A DNA stretch of 39,334 nucleotides from DASZMJ01 sp035551935 (GTDB lineage: Bacteria; Planctomycetota; Planctomycetia; Isosphaerales; Isosphaeraceae): positions 1 to 39,334 of the forward strand of contig DASZMJ010000196.1 of NCBI GenBank assembly GCA_035551935.1. Reading direction: 5' to 3'. This document shows positions 17,337 through 27,300 of the stretch, piece after piece (the first letter of the stretch is position 1; each line of letters starts with the position of its first letter). A program made the position numbers and the translations under genes. The notes beneath the pieces are model-generated. The model was not told the DNA's origin. It saw only the letters and a list, made by a program, of their open reading frames with translations, and made no database searches.

Positions 17337-18245
17337 ATGACGATGATCTCTTACGCGCAGAATGGCGAGGACGTCCTGCTCCGTCGCGTGTTCGGGGACA
17401 CTCAAGCCGGCTTCTACATCGACGTCGGCGCCTGCCACCCTACGCTCCACTCGGTCACGAAGCATTTCTACGACCGGGGTTGGTCCGGCATCAATATCGA
17501 GCCGGTGTCGACGGTCTTCGAGGTCCTCCGCGCCGAGCGGCCGCGCGACGTGAACCTCAACGTCGGGCTCTCGGACCGACCCGGGACGCTCGATTTCTTC
17601 GAGGCACCGTCGTCGCTCGGGCGATCGACCTTCTCGACCGGCTTCCGCGACGGCTGGAACGCGCACGACGGCTGCGAGTTCGTCCGGCGCTCCGTCGAGG
17701 TCCTGACGCTGGCCCTCGTCTGCGAGCGGCACGCGGACCGGCCGATCGACTTCCTGAAGATCGACGTCGAGGGGCACGAGCGCGCGGTGTTGGCCGGGGC
17801 GGACTTCGCGAGGTGGCGGCCGCGCGTCGTCCTGATCGAAGGCCGGCCCGGTTACATCGAGGACTGGGAGGGCCTGATCCTCGGAGCGGACTACCTCTTC
17901 GCGACCTTCGACGGGATCAACTGCTACTACGTCCGCGCGGAGGACCGGCAGTTCATGCCGACCCTGGCCGTCCCGATCAACGTCCAGGACGATTATACGC
18001 CCCATTCCCATTATAGCGCGATTCAACGATACGCATTCGAGTTCGACGAGGCGTGCGGCCGCCTCAACGCGGCGACGGAGCGGATGGCCACGCTCGACGC
18101 GGAGCTCCAGGCGATGCGCGGCCGCCTCGCCGGCCTCGACGACCTCGGCCCGACCGCCCTCGCGGTCGCCCGCCGCGCGAAGCATGCGGCCCGGCGCCAT
18201 CCGCTGCTGGCGTCGCTGGTCCGGAAGATCGCCCGGGCGGTGTGA
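17337..18245 (+). CDS. FkbM family SAM-dependent methyltransferase
   Basis: The 302-residue product contains the FkbM fold. YAQNGEDVLLRRVF opens the domain, FYIDVGACHPTLHS is the SAM-binding glycine motif, INIEPV is the acidic loop, and DFLKIDVEGHERAVLAG is the family hallmark (KIDVEGxE). Members methylate hydroxyls of sugars or secondary metabolites and often sit in polysaccharide clusters, which fits the export lipoprotein 2.7 kb upstream. The C-terminal 70 residues add a short coiled coil (about 240-265) and a basic tail. ATG 17337 was preferred over 17319 because GAGGAG lies seven bases upstream and the fold begins at once. Confidence 0.88.
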   Translation: MTMISYAQNGEDVLLRRVFGDTQAGFYIDVGACHPTLHSVTKHFYDRGWSGINIEPVSTVFEVLRAERPRDVNLNVGLSDRPGTLDFFEAPSSLGRSTFSTGFRDGWNAHDGCEFVRRSVEVLTLALVCERHADRPIDFLKIDVEGHERAVLAGADFARWRPRVVLIEGRPGYIEDWEGLILGADYLFATFDGINCYYVRAEDRQFMPTLAVPINVQDDYTPHSHYSAIQRYAFEFDEACGRLNAATERMATLDAELQAMRGRLAGLDDLGPTALAVARRAKHAARRHPLLASLVRKIARAV

Positions 18246-18253
18246 TCCTTCGA

Positions 18254-18292
18254 ACGCGAACCGCGCCGGGCGTGGCCCGGCGCGGTTCGCGT
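18254..18292. terminator. Bidirectional 17-bp hairpin terminator
   Basis: The arms 18254-18270 and 18276-18292 are perfect reverse complements (17 pairs) around a five-base loop. The hairpin lies eight bases after the FkbM stop and 29 bases past the stop of the convergent giant gene, the expected place for a shared terminator. No long T-tract follows. Confidence 0.75.
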
Positions 18293-18321
18293 GGAGGGTC
18301 TCCGATCGAACGGCCGGCCGA

Positions 18322-21300
18322 TCAGCCGTGGCGGCCGCGTCGGGGACGACCGGCGTGGGACGAGAGGTAGGCGTCGAGCGCGGCGGTGAGCAAGGAGTCG
18401 TGGACCTGCGGGGTCCGCCGCGGATGGGCTGCGTTCGAGGGCCGGGCGGCCAGGTCGACCGTCGCGGCCTGGGCGGGGGTTTGATGCCGGTTCGGGTGTT
18501 GACGTCGCGAGGTGGCCGTCCCGGCCGCGCCCGAGAGAATAGCGGCGGGCGCCGTTGCCGCCGAGGTCGAGGCGGCGGCGGCGGGCATGAGGACGGTCGC
18601 CGCGGTCGGGAGGGCCGGGGCGGTCGGCAGGGTGGACCCCGCGACCGAGAACCGGGACGCCTGGCCGCCCAGGTTCAGGCCGGCCGAGCCGGTCAAGGCC
18701 GACAAGGTCGCGGCGCCGAGCGGAGCCGCGGCACCGACCGAGGCCGCGGCGAACGTGGGCCTCGGCGAGAGTAGGAACGACATCGGCGCCGCGACCGGCA
18801 GGTCGCCGATGCCGCCGACCTTCTCGACGCCGACGCCCTGGATGAAGAACTGCTGGGTGCCCGGCTGGTAGACCGCGGGCTGGGCCTTGCCCGAGCCCGT
18901 GTAGTCGTTGACCACCGGGATCGGGGTGCCGCCGTAGAGGGTCCCCTGGCCGAACGGCACGGCGCCGACCCCTTGAATGTAGAACGTCGACGTGCTCGGC
19001 TGGAAGACGGCGAGCTGCGCCTTGCCCGCGCCGGCGTAGTCGGCGACGACCGGGATCGGATTGCCGCCGTACAGCGTCCCCTGGCCGAACGGGATGGCGC
19101 CCATGCCCTGGACGAAGAACGTCGAGGTGCTCGGCTGGAAGACGGCCAGTTGCGCCTTGCCCGAGCCGGTGAAGTCGGCGACGACCGGGATCGGATTGCC
19201 GCCGTAGAGGGTGCCCTGGCCGAACGGGAAGGCGCCGACGCCCTGGATGTAGAAGGTCGACGTGCTCGGCTGGAAGACGGCGATCTGGTCGGTGCCGTTG
19301 CCGAGGAAGTCGGCCTGGATGGGGACCGGGTTGCCGCCGTAGAGCGTCCCCTGGCCGAACGCGACGGTGTAGGGGCCCGTGGCCGTGCTGAGGACGCTGA
19401 AGGTGGAGGTGCCCTTGTTGATGGTGATGGGGTCGGACTTCCCGTCGCCCTGGTAATCGCCGCGGTTGGTGATGACGCGGAGGTTCAGCGGCGGGCTCGG
19501 GTTGCCGAGGTTGCCGGCGATGTCGTGCTCGACGGCGAAGAGGGTGACGTTGCCGTCGCCCAGGTTGTACGGCAGCTGGAGCGTCAGGCTGCCGTTGGCG
19601 CCGAGGGTGCCGGTGGCCAGCGAGGGCAGGCTCGGGTTGGCGAGGCTGGCCTGGCTGACGATGTCGACCGGGGTATTCGGGTCGCCGCCGGAGAGGGTGA
19701 AGAACGGCTGCCGGATCGCGGTGATGCCGTTGGCCGGCGGCCCGTACGAGCTGCCGGGGGCGAGGGCCAGGGTCGGCACGCCCGAGGGCCCCTGGGTGAC
19801 GATCGTGATCGTCAACACGGGGCTGAGGCTCGTGTTGTCGGCGGTGTCGCGGGCCTGCGCCACGACGTTGTAGGTCCCCGGATTCAGCGGCGTCGGGAAT
19901 TGGACGAGGAAGTTGCCCTGGGAGTCGGCGTTGACGGTCGTAATGGCCTTGCCGGTCGGCAGGCCGGTGACCGGGTTGGCGAAGAAGAGGTCGACGAAGT
20001 CGAACTTGTCGGTATGGCCCTGGAGGTGGGGCTGGGTGACGCGGGTGATCGGGTGCGTCGGCGTGTCGTTGGGATAGGACGTGTCGTCGGCCCGGAGCAT
20101 CGACAGCGTCGGCTTGGTCGGCTTGACGGTGTCGATGGTGAAGGTCAGGCCGCCGGAGACGATGCTGATGTTGCCGGCGAGGTCAAGGCCCTGGGCGTGG
20201 AGGGTGTAGGTGCCGTCGCCCAGCGGCTTGGAGAGCTGGACGTCGTAGGTCCCCGAGGCGTTGACGTTGGGGACGGTCGTGTTCGTCGGGCCGAGGATGT
20301 TGCCCGAGCCGTCGACGATCTCGACGACCGACCCCGGCTCGGCGCTGCCGGTCAGGAACGGCCGATTCACGTCGGTGAGGGAGGGGCCGCCGGTGGCCGA
20401 GCCGCCGGGGGACGGGTTGACGGTGTCGAGCGTCGGCGTCGTCGGCTTGGCGGGGGGCTTGGTGTCGAAGAGGACCGTCAGCGCGGGGCTCAGCGCGCCG
20501 CGGTTGCCCGCCGGGTCGACGACGCGGACGAAGAACGTGTGGGTGCCGTCGGCGATCCGGTTGGCGTCGGTGATCTGGATGACGCCGTTCTTCGCCGCCG
20601 ACTCGGGGGCGGTGGCGACGACGTAGGAGTCGAGGGCGGCGCCGGCGAGGCCGACGTCACCGACGAGGTTCGACGGCACGTCGCTGAGGAGCTGCACGAC
20701 GGATGTGGGGGGCTCGCCGGGGGTCGTCGCCCAGTCGAAGATCGGGAGGCGCGAGGCGTTCTGGCCGGCGAAGTTGGTGATCTCGTCGACGCCGGCCGGC
20801 AAGCCGAGGTCGGCGGGGTTGATCCCCGAGTCGGTCGTCGTGTCCAGGGTCGGGGTGCCCGCCGGCCCCTCGGTGATCGTGTTCGGCGGGATCGTGTCGA
20901 GGACGAACTGGACCTGGACGATGTTCCCCTTCGTCCCCGACTGGTCCGTCGCCATGATGCCGATGGTGTGCAGGCCGTCGGTCGTGTGGTTCAACGCGTC
21001 GAAGACGCCCGCGTTGACCTCGAGGGCGAAGTGGCCGAAGCCGTCGGTCTCGTTGGCCGCGACCGCCGTCGACGAGTCGACCGGGTTGAAGCCGCCGATG
21101 ATGACCGGATTGTTCGGGTTGTCGAGGTCGAGGAGGGTGATGAAGACGACGTTGCCGAAGGCGCTCTGCTCGCTGATGCCGTCGAAGACCGGACGGGCCT
21201 CCGAGGTCGTCGGCGGGCTGCTCTGCGGGTTGGGGCCGGTCAGGCTGCCGGCGCCGCCGATGCTGTTGGGGTTCGGCAGGTTCGGGTCGAAGGCGACCGA

Positions 21301-24300
21301 CTGCGGGAAGATGATCGGCGCCAGGCGGATGCCGAAGGACCCGCGGCCGTAGGTCGTCGCCAGCAGGAGGTTCGGGCCGGTCGCCACGTCGGGCCGGCCG
21401 GTCGTCGGGTCGACGTTGCCCAGCACCAGGCTCAGCTCGTTGATGTGCGCGTTGGGGAGGTCGCCCTCGGGCACGGGCGAGTTCAGCAGGCTGCCGGCCC
21501 CCGAGTCGGGGAAGATCGTCCAGGTGGTGCCGAAGTCGTACGAGCGGTAGACCCCCCCCTCGCCGCTGACGTAGAGCATCGGGTGCGACGGGCCGTTGGG
21601 GTCGCTGAAGTTGTTCGGGATGACGTAGCGCCAGTCGACCTGGATCGACGTGAGGACCCGCGCCTGCGTCTCGGCGAGGCTCGGCTTGTTGAACGGGTTG
21701 TGCATCACGTCGAAGAGGTTGCCGGTGATCTTCTGCCAGCTCGGGTTGGCGGCCGAGGAGTCGGCCATGAAGTAGACGCCGTCGGCGGTCACGGCGTAGG
21801 CGTCGTGGCTGCCGCGTGTCGGGTCGGCGACGATCTGCTGGACGGTCGAGCCGTCGAGGCCGGCGGAGATGTCCGTCCAGTTGTTGCCCGAGCCGCCGCC
21901 GCCGGTGAAGGTGACGTAGATCTTGCCGCCGACGGTGCCGGCGTAGAGGAAGTTGTCGAGCGCCCCGATCGGCGACGCCGGGTCGGGGGCGCCGTAGGCG
22001 GGGGCCTCGACCGGGGTGCCGTCGAGCGCCGAGGGGTTGCCGATGACCTGCCAGAACTCGCCCTGGTTCTCGCTCTCGAAGAGCCGGCCGGCGGTCGAGC
22101 CGATCATGATCTGCTGGCCGTCGATCGGGTTGACGGCGAAGTTGCCGAAGTCGTGCCCGCCCTGGTAGGTCGGGCTCTCGGCGGGCCACTGCGGGTCGGG
22201 GACGCCGCCGTTGCCGCTGGCCTGCACGAGGTTGAAGGTCCGGCCGATGCCGCCGAAGGCGCCCGTCCCGCCGCCGGGGATGACCTGGAAGAAGTCGGTG
22301 ATGTTGCCGCCGCAGCAGGGCCAGTCGTAGACGTAGGCGGCGCCGGTGCCGGTCTGGTCGGTCGCCACGCCGCTGCCGTCGCCGCCGGGGCCGTCCCACT
22401 TGATGTTGCCATTGGTCAGCAGGTTGGGGTTGGAGGCCGGCGAGCCGTCGTCCTGCGCCTGGCCGTAGAAGAGCGCCGCGGCGACCTGCGCCGCGAGGTT
22501 GCTCGGCTGCGCCGCGCCGTAGTAGAACTGCGTGATCTGGAGGTTGCCGTTGCGGTCGGTCGCGGGGATCGTCACCTCGCCGCCGGGCAGGGTGTTGTCG
22601 GCGACGTCGCCGAGGCTGGCGACGAGCTGCCCGTGGCCGTTGTCCAGCGCCGTCCAGATCCCCTGGTCGTCGCCGAGGATCAGCCGCGACAGCCCGGTCA
22701 GGGGATCGATGAAGGTGTAGATGCGGTGCTGGTCGGTCGTCAGGTCGACCGCGGTGTCGAACGGCAGCCAGGTGGCGCCGGAGCCGGTGTTGTTGAACGC
22801 GGCGGTGTTGTTGACGTAGATCGTCGCGTTGCTGAGGAACGGCTGGTTCGGGTCGCGGAGCAGGTTCGTGAAGGAACTGGCGACGAACTGCGGGTTGCCG
22901 ACCGGCGGGGTCAGCAGGACGTAGCCAGGCGGGTTGGGGGCGCTGATGAGCGAGGCGGCGTCGGCGGTGTTGCCCATCAGCCCCGTATTCTGGCTGTTGT
23001 CGGGGTTGAGGAACAGCGAGTGGGCATCGGAGAGCCCCGCGATGTCGATGCGGAGCAGGCCGCTGGGGCTGCCGTCGGCCGAGCCGCCGAGGTAGACGAC
23101 GTTCGGGTCGACCGGGTCGACCGCGAGGCTGAGGTCGTAGTTGCCCTGGCCGCTGATCAGCGGGTCGAAGTTCGGGTCGTTGATGTTGTTGGTCGGGACG
23201 AGCCGGCCGGGGGTGAGATTGGCGATGTGGATGAAGGTCCAGTTCTCGCCGAAGTCCTTCGTCACGTAGATGCCCTGGAGGTCGCCGCCCGCGGTGGCGA
23301 CGGCGGCGTAGAGCCAGCCCTCGTACTGCGTGTTCTCGTCGGGCCGGTTCGCGATGAACGACGGCTGGGCGAGCACGATCCGGCCGAAGGCGCCGTTGGG
23401 CGTCGAGCTCGGGGCGGTGACGGGGATCGGCTTGGGCGGGTTGGAGTTGCCGCTCTGGATCAGCGGGTCGCCGACCCCGCCGAGCATCTGGTTCCAGACC
23501 TGGCCCTGGTTGGGGCTGATGAAGACGCCCTGGCCCTGGAGCGCGGCGTAGATGATGCGGAGGTTGCCCGTCGGGTTGGAGATGGCGTCGAAGGTGCCGC
23601 TGTTCTGGTCGAGCACCAGGTCGGTGGCCGTGCCGGCGAGCATGAGCTGCCAGTGGTTGCCGGTGTCGACGCTCCGCCAGACGCCGCCGTTCGGGCCGCC
23701 CATCGCCGCGTAGACGATCACGCCGCCGGAGGGGGTCGGCCGCGGGTCGACGAGGATCTTGAAGGAGGACGAGCCGTCGAAGATGTGGTCGCGCTGCGGC
23801 GAGTTGATCGGCAAGGGGTTGCCGTTGGCGTCGACGTTGGTGGTGCTGTCCAGCAGCGTCCAGGTCGCGCCGCCGTCCATCGATCGGACGAAGCCGACGC
23901 CGGGGCTGCCGGTGTCGCCTTCGCCGGTGGCGCCGAAGACGATCGACTGGTTCGGGTCGCCGTTGCGGGCGAAGACGGCGATGCCCCCCATGTTCAGCGA
24001 GAAGGTCGGCCCGAAGTCGGTCAGCGGGACGTACGTCGGCCCTAGCGGGTTGGTCGTCAGGAAGTCGGTCGTCTTCCAGATGCCGCCGCTGGCGCCCGCG
24101 ACGTAGACGGTGTTGCCCGACGGGTCCGACGGGTCGACGGCGATGCCGCCGATGCGGCCCGAGCGGCTCGCCGTGCCGGCCCCCTCCGAGCCGCTCACGG
24201 GCGAGGTGCCGCTGCCGATGGCCGCCGGGCCGACCGCCGTCCAGGTGTTGCTGGAGAGCGGGTTGGTCGGGTCCATCGTGAAGATCCGGAACGTCAGCGG

Positions 24301-27300
24301 CGTGTTGTCGATCACCGGCTCGCCCAGGCCGGTCGACGGCAGCGGCTTGACGAAGCTCAGCGACCAGCTATTGAGGGTCGCGGTGTTGGTCTTCGACTTG
24401 TTGGTGATCGTCAGGGTCCAGGTCGCCACCTCGGAGGTGTTGATGAAGGTCCCCAGCGGCTGCTGCGGGTTGAACCGGCCGAAGAACGGTGCCCCGCCGT
24501 TCTGGATCGGCGTCTTGGCGTTGTCGTCGAAGACCGTGTCGGTGAAGTTCGGCGCCGAGGTCGAGCCGGTGTTGCCGACGCCGTTGAAGAGCGTGATCGT
24601 CTGGGTGTTGACGCCGTCGGACCGGGTCAGGGTCGCCGCGAGGTCGGGGTCGTACGGGTCGGTGATGTTCAGGGCCAGGGTCAGCCCCTGGATGACGAAC
24701 GGGTCGGTGCCGGTGATCGTCGAGGTCATCGTCTGCCCCGGCCCGATCGTCACCGGCACGTTCGCCGAGGGGACGGTCACCGTCTGGGTCGGGCCGCCGA
24801 CCGGGATCGTGTCGCGGAGCACGTCGAGCCCGGCGTTCTGGTTGGCGTCGACGAGGTCGCCGGCCGCCGACTTGATCCCGGTGCCGAGCTCGATCGTGTA
24901 GGTGCCGCTGAGCTCCTGCGTCGGGAAGCCGATCTGGAAGGTCCGCTTCGCCAGGCCCGCCGGCGTGCCCGGCGGATCGGCCAGCACGGTGAACGGCCCG
25001 CCGATGGCGCCGGAGGGGCCCATCATCGACAGGACCTGCGCCGGCGTGAAGCTCGCCGCGTTCATGTCGCGGTCGAAGACGACGTCGAGGGCGCCGACCG
25101 TGCCGTTCAGGACGAGGTTGTCGGCCGTCTGCGGCACCCCGGGGACGAAGGAAGTGACCAGGTGCGGGCCCGGCACGATGATCGGCAGGGTCGTCGTGTC
25201 GTACGGGGCCTGGAACGCGATGCCGTTGAGCGGCGCCGGGTTGATGAACACGTCGTTACCCTGGCCGGCCGTCCCGTTGGCGTTCTGGTCCATCGGGTTG
25301 CCGAGGATGCCGCCGGGCTGGCGGATGCGGTCGATGATGTTCGGCCCGATCGAGTAGCTGTACGTCCCCACGCCGCTCTGCGGCGTCTGGAGCCGGATGA
25401 AGAACGTCGTCGCGCCGTCGGGCCCGGGGTCCAACGGCGTGACCGACGCCACCCCCACCGGTGTGCCGGCCACGTCGGCCGCCGAATAGGCGCTGTGGAA
25501 CAGGACGGTCACGTCGCCGACGCCGAAGGCGGCGGCGTCGGCGGGGTTGTCGTCGACCGGCCGGTCGAACTGGACGGTGAACCCGGTGAACTGCTGCGTG
25601 CCGTCGCTGGCGAAGGTGTTGTTGAAGGTCTGGCCGTCGATGGTCGTGGAGGTGACCGGCCCCTCGGTCCCGCTGATGACCCGCGGCCCGGCGGCGATGC
25701 CGGCCGTCGAGGTGAGGATATTCAGCGTCTTGTTGGCGTTGGGGCCGCCGCCGAGGTTGCCCGACCACACGGCGTGGATCTGCCCGTTCTCCACCGCCAG
25801 CCCCTGGCGGTAGCCGAAGCTGAAGGTCGCCTCGGTCTTCGGGTTGCCAGCCGACTCGTTGTCAGGGACCGGGCCGACGAGGACCGACTTGCCGGTGATC
25901 GCGTCGGTCGGGTTGTTCGGCGAGTTGGCGAAGGTCTGCGGGCTGAAGCTCTGGCCGCCGTCGATGCTGGTCGTCAAGTACGTCGCCACCCGCGCCCGGC
26001 TGGCGTCGTCGCGGGTGTCGTACCACGACATCACGACCGTCCCGGTCGACTGGTCGACGGCGATCGACGGCTCGAACTGCGGCCGGCCGGTGACGTAGCC
26101 CGGGACCGCCGTGCTCTCGGTGTAGCCGTCGACCGGCGAGAAGTCGCTGTTGACCTGGACCGGGGTGCTCCAGTTGATGCCGCCGTCGTCGGTGAAGGTC
26201 AGGTAGATGTCGGTGTTGTCGGCCGGGTTGCTCAACGTGGCGCCGTTGCCCGGCACGGGGGGGTTGCGGTCGACGTAGGCCATGTACAGCCGGCCCTCGT
26301 GCGGGCTGAACGAGCCGAGGGTGTTGTCCGAGGCGAGCACGGGCGCCGGGCCGATTCCGATGTTCGGGCTGGCCGCCGGTTTCAGCGGGTAGGGCGCCGT
26401 CTCGGCCCCCAGGACCGTCGAGGTCGCGGCCTGGACCTCGGACCGTTCCGTCAGGCCCGAGTTGAGCTGGATGATGCCGAAGACGAGCCGACCGCCGCCC
26501 TGGCGGAAGTCGGTGATCTTGAGAAACCAGGTCCCCGAGACATCGGTGGCGGTCAAGCCGCTGAACGCGGACAGGCTCCCGTTCACCGGGGGCCGATAGA
26601 CGCCGATCGCCGGGCCGGCCGTGGGCGCCGGCGGGACGGCGTTGTTGGAGAAGGTCGTGCCGATCTGGTTGCCGTTGGTGTCCACGCCGAGCGCGGTGCC
26701 CGTCAGACTGCCGGGCAAGTTCGTGTTGTTCCCCGCCTCATCGACGGCGTTGTTGAAGATCGTGGCGGTGGTGCCGTTGGGGGCCACGAGCTGGACCTGG
26801 AACTCGTTGAGGTTCGTGCCGGTGATGCCGAGAGTCACCGAGAGGTCGGAGAGGAACGAGAACCGCGAGTCCGGGGTCACGACGATCGGCACCGTGGTCG
26901 TGGTCTTGGTGAACGGCGAGGCGGCGCCGGTGGCGGGCAAGATCGTCTGCCCGCCGTTGCCGAACGACTCGCTCGTGCCGCCGCTGTACGTGGTGGCCAT
27001 GAGGCGGTCGAACGGGACCGGGGTCGCCGTCGCGTCGGTGCCGTAGTCGTCCCAGACGGTCGTGATCTGACCGGCGGGGGCCGTGGTGCTGACGTTGCCC
27101 TGGCTGACGGTCGTCCGCGGCGCGGTGGCGCGCTCCGTGCGCCCGGCGAACCCCGTGTCGTTGAGCGGCACGGCGTCGCCGAAGCTCTGGCCGCCGTCGC
27201 TGGAGGCCAATATGAAGATGTTGTCGGGATTGAACAACTGCGGCGGGACGTTCGCCGGGATCGGCGAGATCTCGTCAAACGTGACGTAGATGTTGCCGGT

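Noticed and set aside
18820..19359. Regularly spaced repeats considered as a CRISPR array
   Set aside because: Units are contiguous 135-bp coding repeats with no spacers, inside a long reading frame; no cas genes nearby.
18973..24045. Open frame of 1,690 codons antisense to the giant gene
   Set aside because: The translation is Val/Asp/Gly/Arg-rich without domains, as expected when a GC-rich gene is read on the opposite strand in the frame that mirrors its codon positions. The sense frame has clear domains.
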